This document shows, in pieces, positions 43,901 to 52,771 of a stretch of 64,000 nucleotides of DNA. Both the position numbers and the translations under genes were made by a program. Position 1 is the stretch's first letter. Every line of letters starts with the position of its first letter. The stretch spans positions 18,797-82,796 of the forward strand of contig NZ_JBIQOI010000014.1 in assembly GCF_044197065.1 (NCBI RefSeq). The letters run 5' to 3'. The DNA comes from Kluyvera ascorbata_C. Lineage in GTDB: Bacteria; Pseudomonadota; Gammaproteobacteria; Enterobacterales; Enterobacteriaceae. The notes beneath the pieces are model-generated. The model was given only the letters and a program-made list of their open reading frames with translations, did not search any database and was not told the DNA's origin.

Positions 43901-46900
43901 CCATTATGGATGGCCTTAATCCGGTGCAGACGCTGGCTCCGATTATTGCCGACAACAACGGTAACTGGAGCTACACATTTACCACCGCGCTTTCTGATGG
44001 TAACCATACGCTGACTGTGAAAGCGACTGACCCGGCAGGCAACACCGGACCGGCTTCTTTACCGTTCACCGTTAACGTAGATGCCACGCTACCGGGCGCC
44101 CCTTCCATCACCAATGTGACGGATCTCGGCAACTTGGCTGAAGGCGGCTTTACCAACGGTACGCTGCCAACCATCAGCGGTACTGCTGAACCTGGCAGCA
44201 CGATAACTATCTACAATGGGAGTACGCTGCTCGGTACCACCACCGCGTCCAATACCATTCCTGGCGCCTGGAGCTTTACCCCTTCTGGGGCCCTTGCTCC
44301 CGGGTTAATCAGCATTACCGCCACCGCAACCGATGCGGCAGGTAACACCGGTGCTGCATCAACGCCGCGAACCTTTACCATCGACACCACCGCGCCAAAC
44401 GCGCCAACGCTCGTCAGCGTTTATGACGATCAGAGCAGCATTCCAGGCAATTTGACGTCTGGCGCGCTGACTCGAGATACCCAACCCACCTTTAGCGGCA
44501 CAACTGAAGCTAATGCCACCGTTAACCTCTATGATAACGGCACGCTAATCGGCTCCATGACCACCGATAGCTCCGGTAAGTGGAGCATCACACCGACACT
44601 CCCACTGGGCCAGGGTAGCCATACCTTTACGTTAAGCGCCGTCGACCAGGCGGGTAACATCAGTGTGAAAACGGGCGGGTTCAACGTGGTCGTCGACTCG
44701 GTCGCGCCGCTGAAGCCGGTTATTCTGCAGGTTCTGGATGACAAAGACCCGGTACAGGGTCCCGTTCTGAACGGTCAGTTCACCAACGACAATACGCCAA
44801 CGCTCAGCGGCACCGCTGAAGCCGGTGCAACGGTCAATATCTACGACGCCAACGGCAACCAGGTCGGCACGACCAAAGCCGATAGTCTGGGCGCCTGGAG
44901 CGTAACGACCTCTCAACTAGGCGAGGGGACTCAGACGCTAAATGCCGTGGCTGTCGATGCTGCAGGCAACGTTGGATTGCCGTCCACCGGCTTTACCATC
45001 AACATCGATACCGGTAAACCGAATCCTCCGATTATCGGTCTGGTCGTTGACGCCGTGGGTGGCGGTATCTTTGGTAACCTGGCGAGCGGCCAGACAACCA
45101 ACGATAATCGCCCTGTCATCAGCGGCAGCGCGGAGAAAAACAGTACCGTCAATATTTACGATGGCACGACGTTGGTTGCGACCACCACCGCAGATAGTCT
45201 GGGCGCGTGGAGCGTTCCAACACCGCTCGGCGAAGGCCTGCACACGCTAACGGTGAAAGCCGTCGATGCCGCAGGGAACATCAGCGATGCCTCCCAGAGC
45301 TTCACGCTGACCGTCGACTCCGTGGCACCAATTCAGCCAGTGATCACCAACATCATGGATGATGCGCCTAACATTGTCGGTCCCGTCGGCAATAACCAAT
45401 CGACGAACGACACGACGCCTACGCTTAACGGTACGGCAGAAGCAAACAGTACGGTGATGATTTATAACGGCGGCGTCCATGTCACCACCGTGACCGCCAA
45501 TGGCTCAGGTAACTGGACCTGGACACCAACCACCCCGCTGCCAAATGGAACCTATACCTTTACCGTCACCGCAACGGATGCCGCTGGTAACGTTAGCGCG
45601 CCATCCGTTGCGGCGGGAATCATCATTGATACCGTTCCGCCAGCGCTGGTGACCGGTATTGCCATTAACACCGCAGGTAGCCGCGTCACGGGCGTTGCCG
45701 AAGCAGGAAGCACCGTCATCGTCACCAACAGCGCTGGCACCACCGTGCTAGGAACCGCGACCGCAGACAGTCTCGGGAACTTTACCGTGACGCTCTCGCC
45801 AACGCAGACCAGCGGCCAGTCGCTTCTGGTTTATGCGCAGGATAAAGCGGGGAACAACGGGGGAACCGCAGGCGTGATTGCACCGGATACGCGCGTACCG
45901 GATGCCCCAATAATCACCAGTATTTACGATAACGCCCCGTCCTACATCGGCACCATCACCAACGGGCTGACCAACGATCCTCAGCCAACCATCTACGGTA
46001 CCGCACAGGCTAACGCCACCGTTTCGGTTTATAACAACGGTGTGCTAATGGGGACGGCACTGGCCAACGCCAGCGGTATCTGGAGCTATAAGCCGAGCGT
46101 TATCCTGACCGAAGGTAACCACGCATTTACGGCCACCGCCACTAACGCCAACGGCACGGGGGTCACATCAAATCCAGTTTCCGTGCTGGTCGATACCGTC
46201 GCGCCTATTGTCACCATGGGCATCAGCGCCGACGGCGGCACGTTGACCGGGACGGCTGAAGCCAACAGTACGATTACGGTTACACTGGCGAACAACACCA
46301 AACTCACCACGACCACCAATAGCAGCGGCGCATGGAGCCTGACGCTGCCGGTCCGACAAATTGAGAATCAGGACATTCGGGCCTCTGCTGTCGATGCGGC
46401 AGGGAACACTTCGGATTCTGTAAGCATCAAGGCCCCGCTCTTAGCGCTGTCTGCCAGCGATAACGTCGCCAGCCTGGACTTAACCTCAACGTCAACGCTG
46501 TCATCGCAGCATTACGATGCCTATGGTCTCCAACTGGTTGGGGCGCTCGGCAACGTGGCTTCGGTGCTCGGCAGCACGATTGCACAGGTGAATTTCTCCA
46601 TCGCCGCTGGCGGTTCAGGCGACGTGAAAATAGATGCCGCCGCTACCGGGATTGTGCTGACGCTGCTCTCATCGCAGAACATCCTGATTCAGCGCTACGA
46701 TACCTCGCTGGGTTACTGGGTTACCGTGGTCGATAGCAGCAACAGCAGTTTCGCCAACCTGTTGGCCATCACCAGCAGCGGCGTCACCTTAACCATGAAG
46801 GCCTTAAGCGAAGGCAGCTATCGGGTACTCACCTGGAACAGCAGCCTGCTGGCAACCGGGACCTACACCAACCTGGAAGTCTCCGTCGACCAGAGCAGCG

Positions 46901-49107
46901 CCGGGGTGCTGTCGGGTACAACGTCAACGAACGGCAACGTCATTACCGATGTTGATGGAACCCATGGCGTGGATAACGCCCCGACCGGAACCGTCGTCAC
47001 CACAATAACCGACGCTAAGGGCGTCGTGCAGACCGTAGGAGCAAACGGTATTGACGTGGTGGGCAACTACGGCACGCTGCATATCAACCAGAACGGTAGC
47101 TATACCTATACGCTATTCAACAACGCCACCGGCAGCGTTGTCGGCCACAAGGAGAGTTTCACCTACACCATTGCGGCAAACGGTACGAGCGATTCGGCCC
47201 ATTTGGTTATCTCACTGGGGCCACAGCCTGCGGCCAGCACCGTTGTCGCCGTGGATAACAGCGCCGCCATTACCTACGATACCGCCGTCAGCTACGTGGA
47301 CAACAACACGCCGAACCAGGGAGGCTTCTCGCTGATTGGCGTATCGCTTGGCAAAACGCTGAGCCTGAACGTGCTAGCCAACATGACCACCCCGCTCAGT
47401 TTCCACGTTCAAGAAGGCTCAACGCGCGTCATGTCGCTCACCGGGAGCGTGGGTGGCGTCACTGTCGGTACCTTTGACCTCTACATTTATCGCTTTAACG
47501 CGGCTACCCAGCAATACGATCAATACAAAGTGATCTCCAGTTGGATCCCCGCGTTCCTCGGCGGCAAGTCAAACCCTACTGACATTATTCTGCCGGGCGG
47601 CGACTACATCTTTATGCTCAACGGCAACGGCATCAGCGTCGCAACCGGTTATTCCATCGCCTTCAATCAGGACCATACCTACGGGGTCGATAGCCTGCTG
47701 GCGACCACCAGCGGCAACGTGCTGACCAACGATGTCGCCCCGACCGGCTCCATCATTACCTTTGTCAACGGCACCGCGATTTCCGCCACGGGCACCACCG
47801 TTATCAAAGGGCTGTACGGCACACTGACCATTGATGCGAAAGGGAACTATACCTACAACCTGACCAAAGGCACCGGCGCGGATAGCATCAACACGCCAGA
47901 GAACTTTATCTACACGGTGAAAGGGCCAAACGGCGATACCGATTCCGCATCGTTGAGCATTTCGCTGACGCCAAAAGCGCTGAACGCCATTGATGACGTG
48001 AGCTCGGCGATGCTCATCAACACCACTCAGGACACCATCGCCTACAGCAGCGGTGCGCTAAATACGGCATCAAGTAACGCGTCAAAAACAGTAGGCAGCA
48101 GCTCTACCGATTTCGACGTAGCGGCGAACACCTCCCTTACCTTGTCATCAATCAGCGTCAAGATCACGTCTGGTCTTGCCATCGGGACTTTGGGTTTAAC
48201 CTGGTCCATCCTCTCAAATGGTGTTGCTATACAGGGGCTGGGCGGAACCATCAGTTCCGTGCTAAACGGAAACAGCTATAATCTCGCGATCCCTCAAGAG
48301 TTAGGTGCGGGCCACTATACCCTCGTCATCACCAGTAATTTCACGGGCTCATGGCTAGGTTCAACCATCTCCCTTACCCCAACGTTTAACGGTACTCTCA
48401 CGCATCTGGATACCTACAACGCTAGCAGCAGCGTCGTGACCGGTAATATTTACGATGGTACCGATGCCGCTGGCGCGCTGGATCAGCTTTCTACCGTTCA
48501 TACGCTATTAACCATTAGCGGCAACAATAATACGAGCAGCGCATCGCTTGATCCCGCTGGCATTATTACGCAGACAACCGTGCAAGGTTTGTACGGTACG
48601 CTAACATTCAAAATTGATGGTTCGTATACCTACACGTTGAATAGTGGAATAAAAGTGTCGTCAATCACCAGTAAAGAGACGTTCACCTACACCCTCAACG
48701 ATCAAAACGGGCATACCGATTCGGCGACCTTAACGATCAACATGAATCCGCAGCTCACCAGCTCGAGTCAGAACGATCTAATAACCGGTTCGGCCTATGG
48801 GGATACGCTGATTTACAAAGTGCTGGCAGCAACCAACTCCGGCGGCAACGGGGCCGATGAATGGACGAACTTCTCCATCGCGCAGGGGGACAAAATCGAT
48901 CTCCACTTGCTGCTCAGCGGCTGGGATCACCAGGCTTCAACGTTGGGTAGTTTCATCCAGGTCTCAACGGTTGGCGCCAATACGGTTATCTCCATCGACC
49001 GTGACGGCGCAGGCTCGACCTTTAAGCCAACGACGCTGATAACGTTGGATAACGTTCATACCACGCTACAGGAGCTGATAGACCACAACAGCATTATTAC
49101 CGGCTAA
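37951..49107 (+). CDS. bapA: giant BapA-type repetitive surface adhesin (3718 aa)
   Basis: Secreted biofilm/host-contact adhesin, one continuous frame of 11.2 kb. Residues 1-120 form the BapA prefix domain (VTLNAPSIVKLNLERSEIA, WVGDTEH) and a hydrophobic, glycine-rich segment near 122-142 (WPWVLGGVAAVGAGVAI) of the kind that can retain the chain in the export channel. Next come, by my boundary reading, 27 bacterial Ig-like modules in two lengths: about 100 residues with TNDxxPTxSGTAE and WSxTP, and about 85 residues with IGTGTAD and VTAxDxAGN. Three larger C-terminal modules (46.4-48.8 kb) pair a jelly-roll-like part with a VCBS-type YGTLxINxxGxYTYTL strand. The last 120 residues carry one RTX-like NDLITGSAYGDTLIY and a type I secretion signal ending in DNVHTTLQELIDHNSIITG. 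The first codons and neighbours match Salmonella SPI-9 bapA (about 3824 aa). Repeats are divergent, so it is old and stable. Confidence 0.92.
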   Translation: MRTSSIISRLTTVSTNVEGDVVTLNAPSIVKLNLERSEIASMARVNHDLVITLHSGEVITVKNFYVSTDGQTSQLVLEDEHGALWWVGDTEHAANFVEIASIDEILVAGSSHSAAGGAIWPWVLGGVAAVGAGVAIASGSGGGGHSDSSDNGGTQGKAPSTPTITSATGTVGTSTSTLPNNGWTASRKPGLSGTGEAGSTIHIKVDGTEIATVIVGKDGKWTLTLPSDLLDGSHTINVYATNGSGKSGDSGNFTLNIDGATPAAPGLDGIADNKAPNMGAITLGSQTNDTQPIISGTGKAGFTITLYQGTTVIGTAVVDSSGHWSIAPNKALSDGLHNDLTVTQTSKAGIEGGTLLIPAFTVDTLAPDQAIIATESVDGSQITGQAEKGSTVSIYDAQGKLLGTSTADINSGTFTITLHPAQTHGETLSAIVTDPAGNASKPTTFPAADTKFPSQPIIVSVDDDTAPNIGPVSNGGYTNDKTPTIRGTAEAGSFVTIYVNGIAMPLQDPADPNGNWYYEFTTPLPDGDYVFTATANNGIGSSGDSLSYTVNVDTDLPGLNNLLLDSKGQVLTGTTEAGSTVTVKDSNGATIGTGTADSKGAFTITLTTPQKNGETVTVLAEDKAGNIGPSTSFLAPDITPPGAPTGVTIASSGAVLTGFAEMGATITINDAKGNVIATGTANGPGGSFAIPLVPPLLNGEAVIVTASDHAPVPNVSAAASAIAPDITPPAIPDTVTVNTTGTAVSGHTDAGAIITVKDAGGATIGTGTADTSGQFTVTISPAQANGQTVSVTAADTAHNTSDPATAIAPDITAPNVPIITSVIDNVPEVVGPMQNGQTTNDPKPIITGTAEIDATIKIYDNGKPIAGTFTTDGKGGWIFAPSQPLDQGAHHLTITATDAAGNTSAASSFDLTVDTVSPLMPTITLVLDDVGSIIGPIADNGVTNDTLPTIRGTGEPGATIQLWDDTTLLKSDIVVSSSGTWSYTLTDALADASKHIFKVTSSDVNGNTTSFSNTWTINVDTQAPLAPTLNVTNNSIALLDGVATNVTSPTISGKGNAENDTVTVYDNGKLLGTGIVQSDGTWTITLKAPLGEGQHKLTAIESDPAGNPSPSTEFTLKIDTTAPDAPQILYADIEVNSTTTTQLVNGGLTKDQSPLLHGSAEPGSTITLYLNGQPFTTGTTITADAKTGAWSYEWPSSLPEGLNTITATSTDPAGNTSGISGVFSVNIDITKPIAVEPTITDSVSPIVGDITSGYTNDATPTFKGTGEVGSTIEITMKRVDELGNTLGTEKWTTTVGENGSWTYTPDVHQDGAYKISVIETDVAGNPSNPTSEISLTIDTQKPLAPAITLSVDPASIINGTSEPNAVINIYNGSNTAPIATTTANALGIWSITLTNPLPNGQYSLTATATDAAGNVSDASPPYSIDTIPLTIPVITAIMDDAGSISGPLDLKATQIVTDDTQLVITGTAKPGSTVILLDTNTLISTSVLVNPNGTWSITTAALSEGQHTFTATATMGGLPTAASNAIVVTVDTTPPTFIGTPAISTDGVTVSGFVSDSSLILNGITVTIKDAGGKVIGTGTTDALGHYSIQLTAAQTGGEQLSATAQDIAGNPSGSISFTGSSSGLPHLATIDQIYDDVANNIGPVLPGRSTNDTMPQLSGTTDIGSSVAVYIDSVKVGNATVDATGHWTYDITTPLTEASHTFAVQATNAVGTGAISAPITITVDLHAPDVPVIVNALNDIPGSLGSIQSGGLTNDARPTLVGTAEKNALITVSVDGKFLGTTTAAADGSWRFTPTSALDSTTHIFTATATDDAGNVQGSSLEYTITIDAIAPDAPTITLVQNDNGAPLVTIASGGATNDTRPLISGTAEKGSTVKIYDNGNLLATVTAGPDGSWSVPGTGLISTLSSGLHSLTATATDTAGNTSSLGQPYNITIDLQAPNAPTFTSVIDDVAGGIVGSLISGQLTNDSMPTLNGRAEAGATITIMDGLNPVQTLAPIIADNNGNWSYTFTTALSDGNHTLTVKATDPAGNTGPASLPFTVNVDATLPGAPSITNVTDLGNLAEGGFTNGTLPTISGTAEPGSTITIYNGSTLLGTTTASNTIPGAWSFTPSGALAPGLISITATATDAAGNTGAASTPRTFTIDTTAPNAPTLVSVYDDQSSIPGNLTSGALTRDTQPTFSGTTEANATVNLYDNGTLIGSMTTDSSGKWSITPTLPLGQGSHTFTLSAVDQAGNISVKTGGFNVVVDSVAPLKPVILQVLDDKDPVQGPVLNGQFTNDNTPTLSGTAEAGATVNIYDANGNQVGTTKADSLGAWSVTTSQLGEGTQTLNAVAVDAAGNVGLPSTGFTINIDTGKPNPPIIGLVVDAVGGGIFGNLASGQTTNDNRPVISGSAEKNSTVNIYDGTTLVATTTADSLGAWSVPTPLGEGLHTLTVKAVDAAGNISDASQSFTLTVDSVAPIQPVITNIMDDAPNIVGPVGNNQSTNDTTPTLNGTAEANSTVMIYNGGVHVTTVTANGSGNWTWTPTTPLPNGTYTFTVTATDAAGNVSAPSVAAGIIIDTVPPALVTGIAINTAGSRVTGVAEAGSTVIVTNSAGTTVLGTATADSLGNFTVTLSPTQTSGQSLLVYAQDKAGNNGGTAGVIAPDTRVPDAPIITSIYDNAPSYIGTITNGLTNDPQPTIYGTAQANATVSVYNNGVLMGTALANASGIWSYKPSVILTEGNHAFTATATNANGTGVTSNPVSVLVDTVAPIVTMGISADGGTLTGTAEANSTITVTLANNTKLTTTTNSSGAWSLTLPVRQIENQDIRASAVDAAGNTSDSVSIKAPLLALSASDNVASLDLTSTSTLSSQHYDAYGLQLVGALGNVASVLGSTIAQVNFSIAAGGSGDVKIDAAATGIVLTLLSSQNILIQRYDTSLGYWVTVVDSSNSSFANLLAITSSGVTLTMKALSEGSYRVLTWNSSLLATGTYTNLEVSVDQSSAGVLSGTTSTNGNVITDVDGTHGVDNAPTGTVVTTITDAKGVVQTVGANGIDVVGNYGTLHINQNGSYTYTLFNNATGSVVGHKESFTYTIAANGTSDSAHLVISLGPQPAASTVVAVDNSAAITYDTAVSYVDNNTPNQGGFSLIGVSLGKTLSLNVLANMTTPLSFHVQEGSTRVMSLTGSVGGVTVGTFDLYIYRFNAATQQYDQYKVISSWIPAFLGGKSNPTDIILPGGDYIFMLNGNGISVATGYSIAFNQDHTYGVDSLLATTSGNVLTNDVAPTGSIITFVNGTAISATGTTVIKGLYGTLTIDAKGNYTYNLTKGTGADSINTPENFIYTVKGPNGDTDSASLSISLTPKALNAIDDVSSAMLINTTQDTIAYSSGALNTASSNASKTVGSSSTDFDVAANTSLTLSSISVKITSGLAIGTLGLTWSILSNGVAIQGLGGTISSVLNGNSYNLAIPQELGAGHYTLVITSNFTGSWLGSTISLTPTFNGTLTHLDTYNASSSVVTGNIYDGTDAAGALDQLSTVHTLLTISGNNNTSSASLDPAGIITQTTVQGLYGTLTFKIDGSYTYTLNSGIKVSSITSKETFTYTLNDQNGHTDSATLTINMNPQLTSSSQNDLITGSAYGDTLIYKVLAATNSGGNGADEWTNFSIAQGDKIDLHLLLSGWDHQASTLGSFIQVSTVGANTVISIDRDGAGSTFKPTTLITLDNVHTTLQELIDHNSIITG

Positions 49108-49114
49108 TAAAAAC

Positions 49115-49142
49115 AACCCCAGGCACGCAGATGCCTGGGGTT
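49115..49142 (+). terminator. intra-operon hairpin between bapA and bapB
   Basis: AACCCCAGGCA-cgcaga-TGCCTGGGGTT is an 11-bp perfect stem 7 bases past the bapA stop; only AATAAAAT follows. It probably terminates part of the transcription or protects bapA mRNA, lowering the secretion genes relative to the adhesin. Confidence 0.75.
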
Positions 49143-49181
49143 AATAAAATAAACAAGCTGTGTTTTTAAAAGGGACAGACA

Positions 49182-50588
49182 ATGGAGATAAAAAAATCCG
49201 CCACGGCGCTTATGGCGCTGTGGTTATGTTCATTACACGCTTTCGCCGATACAAACTCGTTATCCTTTGACTCACAGGGGCCAATCAGCTCATCGCTCCC
49301 CGCGCTGGATGGCCGCAACGAGGCACTACCGCTTTCAGCCCCGAGTCCTGGGGTGCTGACAATCAACGATGCGGTTAACCGCGCCGTGAGTTGGCACCCT
49401 GCTATTCGCGAAGCGGTGGGGAAACTTCTCGCGCAAAAAGATCAGATAGAAGCTGCAAAATCAAAATATTACCCCCAGGTTAGTGCGGGGATGAACAACG
49501 GCTACAGCAATACCTATGTCGACCACGGATTCAGCCCTTCGCTGGTGCTTTCCGTTTCTCAGATGCTGTATGACTTCGGGAAAGTCTCAAGCCAGGTGCG
49601 GGCTGAACGTGCGGGCGCCGTACAACAACAGGCCAACGTCCTGCTCAGCATTGACGATGTCACACACGACACGGCCACGGCGATGGTTGAAGTGCAGTCC
49701 TGGCAGCAAATGCTGGAGGCCGCTAACGAGCAGCTTGAAGCCCTGAACAATATTGGCCGCCTGACGCAACAGCGAAGCGATGAAGGCGCAACGTCGCTCT
49801 CCGACGTCGTGCAGACCAACGCGCGTATTGAAGGTGCCCGGGCACAACAATCGCAGTATCAGGCCAATCTCGACACCGCCAGGCAGAAGCTCATGACCCT
49901 GCTCGGCTGGGACTCGCTTAACGCCATCAGCGATGAATTCCCGGCTAAACTCGCCCAAAGCTGCGATGCGCCACAGAGCGATGACCGCCTGGTGCCATCG
50001 GTACTGGCCGCATGGGCGCAGTCCAATATTGCCCAGGCTAATCTGGACTACGCCGACGCGCAGACCAAACCCACCATCTCACTGGAACCGCAGGTTCAGC
50101 ACTATCTCAATGACAATTACCCCAGCCATGAAGTGCTGGATAAAACGCAGTACTCCACCTGGGTAAAAGTGGAAATGCCGATTTATCAGGGCGGCGGCCT
50201 GAACGCCCGGCGCAGCGCCGCCAGCCATGCGGTTGAAGCAGCACAGTTCACCATTCAACGCACGCGGCTGGACGTTCGTCAGAAGCTACAGGAAGCACGC
50301 ACCCAGGCCATCAACCTCGCGACGTCGCTGCAGATACAGCGCCGCCAGCAGCAGCTTAGCGAACAAACCCGCGAACTCTACCAGCAGCAGTACCTCGACC
50401 TCGGCTCTCGCCCGCTGCTGGACGTGCTCAACGCCGAGCAGGAGGTTTATCAGGCACGCTTTGCCGAACTCCAGACCGTCAGTCAGGTACACCAGCTGCA
50501 GCTTACCTGCCTCTATAACAGCGGCAAGCTCCGCCAGGCCTTCAAACTCGAAAGCCGCAGTATTCAGTCTGTGGAGATACAGCCATGA
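49182..50588 (+). CDS. bapB: TolC-family outer-membrane channel of the Bap secretion system
   Basis: 468 residues. Signal peptide with cleavage after AFA (residue 22). Two OEP repeats; first DAVNRAVSWHPAIREAVGKLLAQKDQIEAAKSKYYP, second NIAQANLDYADAQTKPTISLEP, plus the C-terminal helical pair (TRELYQQQYLDLGSRPLLDVLNAEQEV). Forms the trimeric exit duct for BapA. A GGGA site precedes the start. Overlaps bapC by 4 bp, so coupled. Confidence 0.95.
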   Translation: MEIKKSATALMALWLCSLHAFADTNSLSFDSQGPISSSLPALDGRNEALPLSAPSPGVLTINDAVNRAVSWHPAIREAVGKLLAQKDQIEAAKSKYYPQVSAGMNNGYSNTYVDHGFSPSLVLSVSQMLYDFGKVSSQVRAERAGAVQQQANVLLSIDDVTHDTATAMVEVQSWQQMLEAANEQLEALNNIGRLTQQRSDEGATSLSDVVQTNARIEGARAQQSQYQANLDTARQKLMTLLGWDSLNAISDEFPAKLAQSCDAPQSDDRLVPSVLAAWAQSNIAQANLDYADAQTKPTISLEPQVQHYLNDNYPSHEVLDKTQYSTWVKVEMPIYQGGGLNARRSAASHAVEAAQFTIQRTRLDVRQKLQEARTQAINLATSLQIQRRQQQLSEQTRELYQQQYLDLGSRPLLDVLNAEQEVYQARFAELQTVSQVHQLQLTCLYNSGKLRQAFKLESRSIQSVEIQP

Positions 50589-52771
50589 CGCAATCCCATC
50601 AGCCGCAAGACGAACCGATTGATGACCGCGCGCTAAGCCAGTGGGCGCTTGCCATTTCTCATATCGCTCGCCACTATCGCGTGGCCTGTTCTCCCGGCAC
50701 CATTCAGGCCAACGCCCCGTGGTTTCGGGGCAAGCCTCGCCAGGTGGCGTTGGGGCAGCTTTCGCGCCAGTCGGGGCTCTCCTTTCATCAGCCGAAGACC
50801 GGCGAATTCACGCTCAACCAGTGGCGGCTGCCGATAGTTGCAGAGCTTGAAAGCGGTGAGCTGATTGTCATTGAGCATTTTGATGGCGAAGAGATGCTGG
50901 ATATTTTCCTCGCCGACGGCAGCGCGCAGAGTAACCGCGTTGCCGCCAAAGACCTGCTGCCGTCTATTCGCTACATCGCCGCCCTGCGCCCGCTCTCCGC
51001 CGTACGCGACAGCCGCGTCGACAGCTATATCGCGCGCTTTCGTCCCGACTGGATGAAGCAGCTCGCATTTCAGGATCTCAAACCTTACTGGCCGGTGATG
51101 ATCGCCGCCTTCTTTGTTAACCTGCTGTCGCTCTCCGGCATCATCTTCTCAATGCAGGTTTACGACCGGGTGATCCCCGCCCAGTCTTACCCTACGCTGT
51201 ACGTTCTGGCATTTGGCGTACTGTTATCGGTGGTGTTTGGCTTCCTGCTGCGCGAAGCGCGTACCCATATTATGGATATGCTTGGCAAACGCGCCGATAT
51301 GCGGATCTCCGACCGGGTCTTTGGCCACGCGCTGCGGCTTCGCAACAGCGCCATACCGCGTTCGACCGGCAGCTTTATATCGCAACTGCGCGAACTGGAG
51401 CAGGTGCGAGAAATGATCACCTCCTCCACGATGTCGACGATTGTCGATCTCCCCTTCTTCTTTCTGTTCATCGTTGTACTGGGGATTATCGCGCCAGAGC
51501 TAGCATGGATAGCCCCGGTTGCCGCCATCATGATGGTGCTCCCTGGCCTGCTGCTGCAAAAAAAGCTGGCGGTACTGGCTAACCAGGCGGCGCACGAGTC
51601 GACGCTACGTAACGCAGTATTGGTAGAGAGCGTTCAAGGGCTGGAAGATATCAAGCTGATGCAGGCTGAAAACCGCTTCCTGCAACAGTGGAACAGCTAT
51701 ATCCGTATTACCGGCGAATCGGGGCTACGCACCCGTAAGTACACCCAGGGGTTAATCGGCTGGGGGATGTCGGTGCAAAGTCTGGTCTATGCCGCGGTTA
51801 TCCTGTTCGGCGCGCCGCTGGTTATTGACGGCAGCATGACGACCGGTTCAATGGTAGCGGCCTCAATGCTGGCCTCACGGATGATTGCCCCGATGGCCGG
51901 TCTGTGCGGCGTGCTTGCCCGCTGGCAGCAGATGAAGGCAGCGAAACAGGGGCTCGACAGCATTATGCAGCTACCGACAGAAACATTGCGAGACGAGAGC
52001 CTGGTGCATCAGGAAATTTTCCATGGCCATTATCTCTTTGAGAACACTCAGTTTTGCTATCGCCAGGAGGATCAAAGCGTTCCCTTGCGCATCACCCGTC
52101 TGGAAATCATGCCCGGTGAACGCGTGGCGATACTGGGACGCAACGGCGCCGGAAAATCCACGCTGCTGCAAGCCATGGCGGGCGGCCTCGATCTTATCAG
52201 CGGCGAGCTGCGGTTAGATAACCTCAGCATGATGCAGATTGATATGGCTGACCTGCGGCGCAACATCGGTTTCCTGAGTCAGAACGCCCGGCTGTTTTAC
52301 GGCACCCTGCGTGAAAACTTAAGCCTGGGTGCGCCGCACACGAGCGATACCGCCATTTTTGAGGCGCTGGAGGTCAGCGGCGGCGCGGCCTTTGTGAAAC
52401 GTCTGCCCAAAGGGCTCGACCACCCAATCATGGAAGGCGGCAACGGGCTTTCCGGCGGCCAGCGGCAGTCTATTCTGCTCGCGCGCATGCTGCTGCGCTC
52501 GCCTAATATCGTGCTGCTTGACGAACCCAGCGCATCGCTGGATGAACACACCGAGCGCGAATTTATCCAGCGTCTGCACGCCTGGCTTGGCAACCGGACG
52601 TTGATCGTCGCAACCCACCGCGTTCCGGTGCTCGATCTGGTCGATCGCATCCTGGTGTTAAAGGATGGTCAGTTGGTGATGGATGCTCCAAAAGCGCAGG
52701 CTCTGAATACAGAGCGACCGGCAGCGACGGCCAACGGCACGAGGTGGAACAATGAAAACCAATCCGCATGA
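50585..52771 (+). CDS. bapC: ABC exporter of the Bap type I secretion system
   Basis: 728 residues. N-terminal 140 residues form a catalytically dead C39-like domain (no Cys-His pair), typical of exporters of large adhesins. Six membrane segments lie from about 170 to 430. The nucleotide-binding domain has Walker A GRNGAGKST (about 518-526), signature LSGGQRQ (about 622-628), Walker B IVLLDEPS, and the H-loop ATHR. Energises one-step export of BapA with bapB and bapD. Overlaps bapD by 20 bp. Confidence 0.95.
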   Translation: MTQSHQPQDEPIDDRALSQWALAISHIARHYRVACSPGTIQANAPWFRGKPRQVALGQLSRQSGLSFHQPKTGEFTLNQWRLPIVAELESGELIVIEHFDGEEMLDIFLADGSAQSNRVAAKDLLPSIRYIAALRPLSAVRDSRVDSYIARFRPDWMKQLAFQDLKPYWPVMIAAFFVNLLSLSGIIFSMQVYDRVIPAQSYPTLYVLAFGVLLSVVFGFLLREARTHIMDMLGKRADMRISDRVFGHALRLRNSAIPRSTGSFISQLRELEQVREMITSSTMSTIVDLPFFFLFIVVLGIIAPELAWIAPVAAIMMVLPGLLLQKKLAVLANQAAHESTLRNAVLVESVQGLEDIKLMQAENRFLQQWNSYIRITGESGLRTRKYTQGLIGWGMSVQSLVYAAVILFGAPLVIDGSMTTGSMVAASMLASRMIAPMAGLCGVLARWQQMKAAKQGLDSIMQLPTETLRDESLVHQEIFHGHYLFENTQFCYRQEDQSVPLRITRLEIMPGERVAILGRNGAGKSTLLQAMAGGLDLISGELRLDNLSMMQIDMADLRRNIGFLSQNARLFYGTLRENLSLGAPHTSDTAIFEALEVSGGAAFVKRLPKGLDHPIMEGGNGLSGGQRQSILLARMLLRSPNIVLLDEPSASLDEHTEREFIQRLHAWLGNRTLIVATHRVPVLDLVDRILVLKDGQLVMDAPKAQALNTERPAATANGTRWNNENQSA

